This document shows positions 46,682-58,200 of a DNA stretch of 64,000 bases, piece after piece. A program made the position numbers and the translations under genes. Position 1 is the stretch's first letter; each line of letters begins with the position of its first letter. Source of the stretch: Nemertoderma westbladi (taxonomy: Eukaryota; Xenacoelomorpha; Nemertodermatida; Nemertodermatidae); contig JAUCBJ010002317.1 of the NCBI GenBank assembly GCA_032718475.1, forward strand, positions 18,564 to 82,563, given 5' to 3'. The notes under the pieces were generated by a model. That model did not search any database and was not told the DNA's origin. It was given only the letters and a program-made list of their open reading frames with translations.

Positions 46682-47970
46682 ATGTCTACAACATCGGAGT
46701 CGGAAAATAACATGAGTGATCGGATCTTATTCAACATTTGGAGAGAATTGGTAAACGAACCCTGTGACATACAAATACTGTAGCTGTAGGCGAAAAGAGA
46801 ATCACCGCGCACAGACGTCTCTTGGTACCGTTGACTGACTACTTCGAAGCCATGTTCTCTGGTAGATGGGCAGAAACCAACCAACCTGAGGTGAAAATCG
46901 GAGGTATAGACGCAGGCGTAAACGCAGACGCTGTTGATCATTAACTTCGCATACACATCATTAATAACGGTAAATGAGAACAATGTGAAGAAACTGGTGG
47001 CTGCTGCATCGCTACTCATGTTAAATGAGGTACACCGAAGGAGCTGCGAGTTCTTGGAGAACTACCTGGACCCGAGTAATTGTATTGGTTTCCAATCGAT
47101 TGCGGATAGTTATACATGTGAAGACCACTTGTGTGATGTCAAAAAGTTTACGATGCACCGCTTCCATAGTGTTATGCAGAATGACAATGACGAGTTTATT
47201 TTGTTGCCGGTTAAGAAACTGAAGGAGATAATTAGAAGCGACAGGTAGAATGTACGTTCTGAGGAGTAGCTGTTCACTGCTGTGATGAAATGGGTTGAGA
47301 GAAGTCCGGATTGAATTCGGCACAATGCCGAGCACAATGAGGAACCTTTTCCAATACTGCCCGAGTTGCTCAAACTCATTCGTATTCCGCTAATTAGATT
47401 GGCATTCCTAGAGGGAGCGGTGAAGACCAACCCTCTGATTTGTAATGACAATGAGTGTCTGAAACTGGTAGAAGATGCTAAGACATTCCGGATGGAGGGC
47501 TCATTGATCTCCGGTCCTTGGGTAGGGACCCATCCTCGGAAACCCCATACCCCTGTGCACGTTTGTTTGCTTTCAGTCAGAATAAAGGTGATATAGCTTC
47601 GTTGCATCGTTTTTTTATCCGGTGTGCTCATTCTCTGTAGAGCAATACATACCAGAGACTAATAAATGGCGATTGGTTGAACAAATTAATAAGCCCAGCT
47701 TTGGCATGAGAGTTGCTGTGCTCAATGGATTTATGTATAAGACTGGAGGCTCCAAACTGTTCCAGAAGTCGACCAATGGTATGACATGCCTCCAATGGGC
47801 ACACCTCGTATGAACCATCATGTTGCTGTGATGGATGGGTTGTTCTATGCGGTTGGGGGATATGGAAATTAAGAAGATCTCTCAACACCGTGGAGCATTA
47901 CGACCCCAAACACCAACAGCTGGACACGGGTTGCTTCAATGAAGAATTGTCGAGAAATACTGTCAGGGGC
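46682..47970 (+). pseudogene. Kelch-like (BTB-BACK-Kelch) pseudogene
   Basis: An ATG at 46682 opens a BTB-like start (ILFNIWRELVNEPCDIQIL), followed by two stops and frameshifts, then DYFEAMFSGRWAETNQPEVK. A BACK-like region follows: LLMLNEVHRRSCEFLENYLD at about 47011, FTMHRFHSVM, then LLKLIRIPLIRLAFLEGAVK at about 47368. Kelch-type repeats come next: VEQYIPETNKWRLVEQINKP at 47637, then GTPRMNHHVAVMDGLFYAVG and a VEHYDPKHQQ stretch near 47890. KLHL proteins are CUL3 ubiquitin-ligase adaptors. The order is complete as far as about the third kelch repeat and shows no intron, which suggests a retrocopy. At least six frame breaks or stops make it non-functional. The last kelch repeats are missing. 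Confidence 0.8.
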
Positions 47971-48654
47971 CGTCCTGGATTATGCCAGTGGTGGCTTAAA
48001 TTATTTTATAAAATATATTATGAAGTGGGGGTCACCATTCTTTTAGATATGATTAATTGTTATATATTGATGACAATATCACCGTTCCCACGTATTTGTT
48101 GGAACTCCACCCATCGGTGTGGCTGAAGGACTGGAAGTCGAAGGAGCTTCTCCTCAGCAGTCTGATTACGGCTCCCTCCGACGAAACGTCGCAAACGCGG
48201 TCCTAAGAAGTAGAAAGTCCAGAAAAGAACATTTTATTTTTCTGTTACTTTATATTACATGAATTCTACTTTATAGGACCTATGTAAATGAAGTATATAT
48301 ATTTGTGTCCAGAAATGAACATTTTATTTTTTTTATTCATTTTATTTCTTAGCTTCGTTAATCGTTATTCGCCTGCACGATATAAGGTATCGTAGTAGAT
48401 ACCGGTAAGGAGACACAGTTGCTAATGAGGCGGAAAAGTCTTCGGAAAGGCGGAAAGTTCGACTTTCCGTCAAATATAAGAGACTACAGTCTCCCACATT
48501 TTGTGACCGGGTGTGCTGCAGCGCGGCTAATATCCTAAGGCTCAGGGGGGTGAATGGAGAGTGGTGGGGAGAGGACTAACGTGTTTCAGGGCCTCCACCT
48601 CCTGTACTGTACCGATACTGTAGGTAGTTGTACAGTTAGTACTGGTGCAGTGTT

Positions 48655-48757
48655 CTGCAACCTGTTCCTTTCCATCAATTGGTAAAGTGACCGTTTATTG
48701 TTTTGGTTAGAAAAGCCTGCCTCTGTAACCTGCTCCTTTCCCTCAATTGGTTTATGA
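48655..48757 (+). repeat. Recurring short repeat (copy 2)
   Basis: The 20-mer CGTTTATTGTTTTGGTTAGA at 48692 is flanked on both sides by ACCTG(T/C)TCCTTTCC(A/C)TCAATT, so the flanking motif is itself duplicated here. Confidence 0.7.
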
Positions 48758-48831
48758 CGTGTGTTACTTTATATGAGGCCTACAGTATTAGCCTACTGTA
48801 TTATGTGGAGGCCCTCAAACACGTTAATCCC

Positions 48832-48872
48832 GGGAGAGAGAGAGAGAGATAGAGAGGGGGGGGGGGGGGGGG
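48832..48872 (+). repeat. (AG)n and poly-G microsatellite
   Basis: GAGAGAGAGAGAGATAGAGA followed by a run of about 18 G. Length may be unreliable in the assembly. Confidence 0.9.
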
Positions 48873-49150
48873 TTAACATGGATCCCGCATTTGAAATGCA
48901 CCCCTCATGCAGTCACTTTAATTAAGCCATGCCCCATTGTGTTGCGATTAGTAGAGATCACTTATTAGTACTGTAGATACCATGCCCCTTCACTAGCGTA
49001 CAGTTTTTGTAGTAGGCCTACCCAGTCAGCTAGTACCGGTACCGTTCAGCCGTTAAGCCCAGGTTCGACAGGCAGACAGGTCAGTTTACCGTTTCCCGTT
49101 TATACAGTATTAAGCCTACACGAACGCGTACGACGGTACGGTACAGATTG

Positions 49151-49160
49151 CTTCTGTCAG
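49151..49160 (+). promoter_or_regulatory. Possible TCT/TOP-type start site of RPL9
   Basis: TTGCTTCTGTCAG lies 38 bases upstream of the RPL9 ATG. Ribosomal protein genes of animals usually start at a pyrimidine-rich TCT initiator, and CTTCT is a partial match. This is weak evidence. Confidence 0.25.
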
Positions 49161-49188
49161 ACTGTAGGTTGTTTAAACAGGTTAAAAA

Positions 49189-49266
49189 ATGAGGACTCTA
49201 CTTACAACAAGGGAAGTCAAAATACCTGCCAACGTCGATGTCGGCATTCATTCTAGGACGGTCAAG
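49189..49266 (+). CDS. RPL9: RPL9 exon 1
   Basis: Encodes the first 26 residues ([20 protein letters not shown] through SRTVK). The exon closes with AAG, donor GTTAGT at 49267. The ATG context is AAAAATG with A at -3. Confidence 0.93.
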
Positions 49267-52200
49267 GTTAGTACCTGTACCTGGTTTCCAGTTTCGGTCG
49301 ATGATCAATGATACTGGTGTACTTCAACGTGTCTGCCGTCAGGCCGTGGGGTATTTGGGGTAATTTTAAACTATTTTGGGGTAGTTTTATAGGTTCTATT
49401 TTGGGGTCTTTGTGGTATTTTGGGGTAATTCGTAGGACCGTTTTACGGTCAGACGGTTACAGGCAGACAGGGTTAACAAAAAATTGATACAAAGCCAAGT
49501 GCCAAGGCTGCAAGGACAGAAGGAGAATTCGTCATGTTCGTAGAGCACTTGCGGACTGGCAGACTGGGGCACACCTATATAAAAATATTAAATAATAGGC
49601 CTATCACCCCCACGGGGCCAATGGTAGCCTAGGGCTTAAATGGTAATTTCGGTCCGACGAATCCTGGAATCTGTACAAAAAAGTTCAAAAAATACAAAAT
49701 AGTACAATATTGTAGGCCTACAAACAGACAAAAGAGTACAAACGGAAACGAGTGAGAAACGCCTACAAAACGTGTACCGGTCAGCCGGTATAATACCGTA
49801 CCAGTGTAGTATACAGTTATACACTACATCCGAAATATGCGCCGCTACAGTCAGACAGTGTCAATAGCGGCATTCAGGCAGTTCAGGCATTGGTTCTGTG
49901 GTCAAGTATGAAATGAAAATGATTGATAGAACTTTGATTCAAGTGGATTTTGACTGGCATACAGTAAAAGTTAGTAGGCTACTGTTCGTACAGTCGTATA
50001 ATACAATATACCGGGTAATGCAATATGGTCTGATGGTACATACATGCTATGCAGTGGGTAGATATAAACTCGCATAACTGAGACTCAAAATGTCTGAATG
50101 TAGGTCATAGTCTTATGTCTTAAAGTACCGGTACCGGTAGCCCTATATCTGTATATGGAATACTGACAAAAAGCGCGCCACACGCGTTCTGGTTAAACGA
50201 AAATCGCGCCACCCATGATATCTAATGCGCGCCAAGCCAACAATTGACTATGAAATTTTGAAGTAATTGCTTAATTGTAATAATTTATCAGTTTATAATG
50301 CTGTAGCCCTACAGTATTTTAGCATTAAAATGCGAGTGTAGCGAGCAAGGAAATTTTCCAATTATGTTAACATAAATCAGTAAATACAGTCTGACAGTAA
50401 TAGTGAGATAGTGCTGTAGTTGTAGTAGTAGTAGTAGTAGGTAAACGTCTACTGACTGTTTTTAAATGCAGATGTGATCAAGATGCGAGCGTAGCGAGCA
50501 CGAAAATTGTAACATTTCAGCATTTAAAGTAGGCAAAGCGACTGTTTTCAAATGTCAAATGCAGAAATGCAGATGTCATTAAATTGCGAGCTGGCGAGCG
50601 TAGCCACCACGGAAATTCTGCTGAATCATGCAGGCTATCATGGTTTTATTGGTTTGAAGAATCTGACAATTGAAAAACTTTTGAAACAAGTCATGTTTTT
50701 AATGGTCATGCTCAATCTGTCTGTTTCCATTTGTCCACAGCCAGACAGTGACAGTGCTAAGAGTAGGCTTACAGTATAAACGCGAGCGAAGCGAGCGGAC
50801 ATTTTTCAATCTTTTTAAACCTATAGAATAATTTCAAATAGAGCTGTAGAGTGGGATGTGTTGCCAGTGCACTGCTCTGCTACGCTACCTCCTACTGTCC
50901 TAACCTAACCTAACCCTACATCCATATTCGCGCCAGGACCGCCAGGATCCTCAATGCGCGCCACACGCCCCTGTCACTATGCGCCAGGATCCTTAATCCG
51001 CGCCACACGCCCCTGTCACTACGCGCCAGTATCCTTAATCCGCGCCACACATGTTGAGCAAACTCTACATAAATTCCAACCTGGCGCGGTAGCCCATATA
51101 CTGAAGGATAGACTGTACAGCCGTATGCCTGTATGCTACGTGTATAGACTACGTTATGTAGGCTATGTACGGTATGTAATGTATGCCTCTATCTAACAAT
51201 TTTATTGAGTTCTCCTGCAATCTTGCGTGCTTGACAGCTTGCAGCTTGGGACAGTTTTTTGTGTTTTTCGAACACAAAAAGCTGCATTAAACTCATACAG
51301 TCATAAGATTGTATTATTGTCATACTTTCTGCTAGATTAGCGCCCCGCTCAATGCGTGGCTCGCCCCACAATGCATTGTTTTATTTGGCACATCATGTGC
51401 GCCCCTCTACACGATTTGAACTACACCTTTATACCCGTTTTGCAAGCGTTTCTTACTCGTTTGTACTCTTTTGTACTATTTTTGCACTTTATTGTACTCT
51501 GTTGCACACTTTTGTACTATTTTGTATTTTTTGTACTTTTTTGTACAGATTCGTCGGACCCGGTAGTTTCGTACATTATCATCTGGCCCTTCGGGCCAAT
51601 AGCAAAAAGTCGGAAATTCTACAACATTTCTTAGATTAGAGCCTCATGACTTAGGGTTAGCTGGTTCGGGTTAGGGTTAAATTACTGCAAACCCTAACCT
51701 AAAAAACAAACCAATATCCCAATCAGTACCTACATAACACCACAAAAAACCAAGCCATTAAGTAAGCCAAGTCAGCCAAGTAAAATAATGCTGTATTTTT
51801 TCCATATAAAAAGTGGCGCCTGTAGTGTGATAGAGCCGTACAGCCGTAGTTTGAGATTCATATTGGCAAAAAACAACCATTATGCGTCGTGTTGCCCGCT
51901 TAGTCACACGTCATATGAATGAGTTCAATACCTCATGTATATAATTGTATACAGTCCGGCATTCCGTTAAAAAAAATTTTTTTTTGAATTTTTTTTTACT
52001 CCCAAAATGCACATAGGTCTAACAGCTAACACATAAATAAATTTATTTAGGGAATAGGTAGGTTGCAGTTTAGTAAGAACGAAATGCCAGATTCTAACTG
52101 AGATAGCCAAGGCTAGTGTTTCATCCCCAGAGCTTAAGTAAGAGCTGGAAGAGAGAAAAGTACATTACACAGTACAGTACATACAGTTCTGCAGTTAGGT

Positions 52201-55200
52201 GTATGAGTGATTATTACATACAGTTATATGCATACATCTGGTATTTTCGTATTGCAAAATGAGACTAACATGTTATTGAGTTATCGTTTATTGTTTTGGT
52301 TGGAAAGGTTCAGACCAAAACGATAAACGATAATAAATGATGATAAACATAGGTGCCAGTCGTATTTTTGCAATACGAAAATACCAGAGGTGCGGATATG
52401 AACTGTAATTTATTTTTCTGCGATGATAGCCGTAAGAGTCCATTGAAAAGAAACGGCATACCACCATGGCAGCACGGGTTTACCTACATATTAATTCAGC
52501 CTAACCATATCATCTTATCAGAATATGTACCGTACCGTACCTGTTCCATCCGTAATGTTATACCCTTAGGTGAAAGGTCCTCGCGGCACTTTGGTAAAAA
52601 CCTTTAAACATCTAAAAGTTGAACTTCTTCTCAACAAAAAAGATCGTACAATAACGGTGAAGCAATGGTTTGGATCCCGGAAAGCTGTCGCTTGTGTGAG
52701 GACGTTGTGCAGCCACATCGAGAATATGTTTACTGGTGTCATAAAGGTAAGTCTCTCTAAATCCAGCCCATGACCAGCGGTGGCATACAGACCGAGTAAT
52801 GGCTGACACGTTCACGAGAGTCCCCTGTATCCGAACATTGCCGTCACGCAGATCCACGTAGGGTTTTGGGTTTGCTGGGTCTTTAACGATGAGTAGCACC
52901 ATTAACCCATACAATTATCTAGCGATCCAACGTGCGTAATTTTATTACGTTATGTCATCGTACAGGCGTTCTGAACGCTGGTGTAGTTAATCACAATATT
53001 GTGATACTTGGAATATTGCTTTGAAACAGTGCATTTTTGTACTTGACAACAAGTATATATGTACCGGTGTATATACGTAGTTTTATTACAAAATTGTTAC
53101 ACGAAATTACTGAATAAAGATAATTATCGAAATACGGATTTTAGAACAAACCTTTTTTAAAAAGTTTGATAAATTTTCCGCTAAAAATTAATACCTCTAG
53201 TGGAAATTCGACCCAAATATCAGCTGATGATTACTCCCAATAATAAAACTGTTCTGTTATGTTTCGTTTATTGTTTTGGTTAGAATAACGTGCCACTGCC
53301 CCCCCCCCCCCCCCCCCCCCACTCCCCTGTCTCTTAGGTTAAACAGGTGTAAAACGTTCATAAACATTAGCAATTTGTTATTCGTTTAATTAAATACAGT
53401 TCCAGCATTTCCAAGAGATCATTCTAATATTCAATGTTAGTCTTAAGAAATATTATCAAAAATACCGTTTTTACTTAATAAATGGGGATTTGGCTGAGGT
53501 TGTTGGGAGTGTTACATATTTATTTAGGTTGTTTCGTTCGTATTCCTTTATGATTGTATTAAAGAGTCCGCTATCCCATTTACCTATACGTTAAAAATAT
53601 TTGAATACGATTTTTATGTTATTTTTACCCTGAATCAACACCAATTTATCATAGAGAACCGCTGCCTACGCAGTGCTAATGTAGTGAAAATGTTTATTTG
53701 CAAGAAAATATTACGGCATGTGGGATTTGAACTCGGCACTTCTCGGCACTTCATCAGTCTATTGAGCTACCGGCATGTCACATGTTATAGCAAAACTACC
53801 GTAGGATCAGTTTCCTTCTAGTAGCTGCCGTAATACACAACAAAATGATTTTATATAGAATTAGACTTCACATAGAGAAACTGCTGTTCAATCCTGACTG
53901 GTGTACTACGAGGCGACACATTGGCGCCATTATGATTCATAATTGTATTGGATTACGCAATGAGGACGGCGGCGGTTACAAAGGGAGAAAAAATTGGATT
54001 CACACAACAAGAACGCAGAAGTAGTAGCCGGCAACTACAGCCACAGACACCGACTTCGCGGATGACATCGCCCTGCTCTCTAATACGCTAGCAGATTCAC
54101 AGCTTCTACTAAATAAAGTGGAGAGGGCTGCTAAGTGCCCATCCATAAATGACGTCACGCTGGACATGGGGGGGGGGGGTGAAATTTCGTGACGATTTGT
54201 GACGAGGGGGGGTTGCAATATAGTGACGTCACATTATAAGTTTCCGATAAAAGTACTGTATTGAATACATAGCGTGTATACTTTCAGGGCACCGTCAGAT
54301 CAGAAGTAATAAAATGTAAATAAAATAAAATTCAAAAAAAAATTAAAAATAAAATTGGTTCAAATTTCCTGCACTATTCTATGGTTCAACCATATCAACT
54401 ATACAATACAATAGCCTACATGTATTTGTATACTGTATAGGTCTACTGTTACTACTGTACAGAGGACTTTCATTTTAAACTATAGTCAGCATCAACTTAC
54501 TGTTACAGGTGATACCGTGGAGTACTGTACAGTATGTATGTACAGTATGGTACATTAGCTGGTGTCTGGCTAATTAACTTTTTAGTTTTAGTTTAGTATA
54601 ATATAGTACCTATAGGATGTCGCAGTGTCCGAGTGGATATGGCGCCTGAACTGCTTACACAATAGTGTTTGGTGGCGCAGGTTCGAATCCGACTAAAGGC
54701 TGTAGAAATTTCGCACTGTTGTGTCCCTAGGCAAGACACTTTAGACATTAGTGCCTACGTCAACCCAGCGGTATAATGGGAACCTGGCTTTGCTGGGGTA
54801 ATGATAATAAAAGCGCTTTGAGTATGCCGAGCATAATAAAGCGCTATATAAATAACCAATATTATTATTTATTATTATTATTACCTACCGGTGCGGTGCG
54901 GTGCCGTAAAACAACCGGCAGCATGAAATTCCGATAACGCAAACTATTCAAGGAGTCATCTGTCCAGAACAATCCAACTATTCTACTCACAATTTCCCAT
55001 CTCTTTTTGTCAATTTAGCTCTAAAGGATACCATATTTAAACTATTACCTCTTCCAATGACAACCTTTAAAATATTACCTAAGACCTCTACTGCCCTTCC
55101 ATAATTGTTAAAATTAGAGAGCGTGTTTGTAAAGAATGTCATCTTTACTTTGCATCGAAAGTTTTACTTAAAAATCACTTTATATCCCTTCATGGTAGCG

Positions 55201-58200
55201 GTAGTTCCAGAACTCCTTTTGATTATCAATCCCCTGCGAATCCACAGTAGCTGATGTCTCACCAATGGCAATTATAACCACGACAGACCACCTGTCGTGC
55301 CCATAGGAGCATGTCTGAAAACTAGTATTGATTTGTAATGTTAGTTTATAGTTGACAAATGTATTACAGATTTATTGTTCTAATAATATAGTAATAGTCT
55401 TAATCATTTAATTTTATAGAGTGTGACGTGACATTGGGGAGCGGGGGGTTAGCCATTTCGTGAAGATTGGTGACGAAGGGAGGGGGGTCAAAAATGTCTT
55501 TAAAAACGTGACAATGTTTATGGATGGCCGCTAAGGAGGTTGGTTTGCTTATAAATGCTACCAAGACCGAATTCATGACTTAATGTTAATGGTAATGTGA
55601 CAACAGTTGATCAACTAAGGAAGGTTGACGACTTCCAGTACCTTGGATCATGGATAGAGAGTAGCAAAAAAGACATAGAAGTTAGGAAAATAGCTCTATC
55701 AAAAATGGATACCATCTGGAAATCTGATCTCTCCAGGTACCTGAAGGCTAAGTTCTTTCGAGCCACAGTGGAGAGTGTATTTTTATACGGGGGTGAGACC
55801 TGGGCACTGACGAAATCACTTGAACAACGAATTAATGGTTGTTTGTTACACAAGACTACTAAGGGCTGAAGGGTGGGTGATGTCTACACTAAACTGGAAA
55901 AGTATCCAGTTTATAAGTGTATAAGTTTTAGGTTGTTTGTATAAACTACAACAATATTCATATCTCGTTAATGACATAATATAATCTATTTCATTTCTTC
56001 AGTTAAACTACATAGAACAAAAATCAACAACATGAAAGTTTTCAACCTGAATAATAATATAGATAAGATATATTTCCTTGTTTACAATGACATTATTGCA
56101 CATATTGCAGAGTTTATCGCAAACAAAACATGGCTTAGCACAATGATAATCAACATTATGTATTGTATGTGATGCTGCTATATGCACCTATAAATACAAT
56201 GTACATAAACTTTCTCACAGACTAAGATACATTGATCCTACCATTCCCTGTGTCCACACAAGTTCACTGTTCACATACTTTTGTTTTATTTTGCAACTAA
56301 CACGATAAGCAGTGATACTGCAACGAATAGCATAAACAGAATGCGTCCTGAAATGGTTTTTTACTAACATATCTGGCTTCATTTGCGGGTTAAAAAGTAG
56401 CCGAGCCATATGTGACACACATTGCTGAGGGTTAAAATAAAACATATAGGGGCCTAGGGGGAATAATTCCTAAAACAGTGAGAACAGTTACCTACTACTA
56501 ACTGTACATTTAAAAAAAATGGCGGAAAAATTATAGAATTTTACTTCCAGGTTCACGTAGGGTAAAATTATACTTATACACACTCTTTACTTTCCCAAGA
56601 ATAACATATAACTAAAAGATAATTCCATTTTCCAGTTGAAATAAATATATTTGGCATACGGGAGTAATGCATGAGTTGAGTAGAGTAGCTAGCGCTGGAA
56701 CCTTATTGACATCAGCAATTCAGCAACAACTGCCCCTGATGATATTTTATTTTATTAATCTATAAATCTCCACAGAATCCAGAGATATTATTCTCATCGT
56801 AGATAAACTTCCAGCTATCCGTGCCACCCATATCCTCCATCAGCTGATCAACCCCGATGCAGGAACCTAAATCCCTCTTCTTAACGAAGACAACCTTCTT
56901 GGCGGACTCCTTGCCCATTATCTGCTTCACGATGGTCCATGTCGCGCTGAACACCAACGGCATCTCGTAGGCCAGTAGATACGCGAGCGAGTCTGGGTAG
57001 TAATGTTTGTGACAGTTTATCATAAAGTTCACGTATCCCATGTCGATGTTGGTGATACCGGCCCCGTGCATGTCGAACAAGATGACTAACTTCCTGCCTA
57101 GGTTACTGAAATACAACCTTTCTAGAAGATAGATAAAATGGCGTTGAGCATCTTTGCTCAATGATTTATCGTGTTGTTTGAAGTGAATAATAAGAACATT
57201 AGCGCCATTAAGATCCTTGTTACGAATGTACGCTGAACCCTTTTCTAAGAGTTTCTTATTTAGATTATCTTCGGCAATGTCCTCCACTCCGTATTCTTTT
57301 CGCCACTTTAAGCTAGCGTGCATCTGATCAACAGCTTCTCCGGGGATGTCCTCGTATATGTGGTTGTGTCGGATGTAACGCCACACCCATGCGTCCTCGT
57401 CCCGCATCCGTTGCACGTCCCGCTCGCTGTACGCCCCATCCGATATCGAGTTGGCGCATTCCGTTAAGAATTTCTCGCGCACGTTCGCTATCAGTTGTTT
57501 GTGTTCGTCTTTTTGCGGATCTACTGGGAAGGGGTTGGGGAATTCTGGAGGCGCCATGCTGTACCGCGGTACCGGTATGGACAACAGCTGAACGGTACAA
57601 TGGCAATGGTAATACCTAAGCTGGGAGAGCTGACACAGATAATAAGCTACTGTACGTTGCACTACAGCATTAATTACCAGCAGAACCCTAACCTTGCCCT
57701 TCAGATTCAGCGCTGCAATAGCTGGGCATTCAAGATTGGACTGGCTAACCACACTAGGTGTATAGGTATACATAACGCCAACTGCGAACTTTATGTTCTT
57801 CCCTGATGTTGGCCCAATAAGAGGAATATCAGCTCCATTGTGTTATCCAATTAAATTTGGACTGCCATTACGTCATCATCAGATATTGGTGTATTTTGGG
57901 GCGAGCCACGAAGTTGGCGGAGCTTTAGCAAACTGACACAGTTGGGGTGGGTAAATTTTCCAAATAGTTGTCGTCGTCGACGATACTATTTTGACATGCT
58001 AATAACTTTCTCAGATTTGGAGCTGTCGAGTTGAGAATTTAATGCCATCAATAGGACAAAACTAAGATATTTTTGTACTATGATATTTGGGAGACTTTCA
58101 GACACCATTAGTTTAATAGTCTCCCTCTAGAGGGCTACATGTCTAAACGTTAAATGTCTTGTGATTTTTTCATTTTATTCCTTTCAAGCCGAAACTTGGT

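Larger units (their letters stand above)
47971..49188. other. Spacer and RPL9 5' flank
   Basis: No gene recognised. Contains the repeated motif at 48655-48757, an AG/G-run microsatellite and the putative RPL9 core promoter. A region near 48130-48220 looks coding-like in one frame (ELLLSSLITAPSDETSQTRS) but matches nothing I know. Confidence 0.45.

Noticed and set aside
48130-48230. Possible short exon (ELLLSSLITAPSDETSQTRS)
   Set aside because: No homology, no splice signals, and flanked by repeat-like sequence. Left as unassigned.
53704-53782. Functional tRNA gene on the minus strand
   Set aside because: D- and T-arm-like motifs exist, but no acceptor stem or proper anticodon arm can be drawn. 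More likely a SINE head or relic.
57328-57619. Additional frames of 76-103 codons over the CRAL-TRIO gene
   Set aside because: They overlap the conserved minus-strand protein in other frames and have no similarity of their own.
57558-57773. N-terminal extension of the CRAL-TRIO protein to an upstream ATG (337 residues)
   Set aside because: The extra 72 residues resemble translated non-coding sequence. The downstream ATG has a strong context and sits just before the conserved helical lobe.
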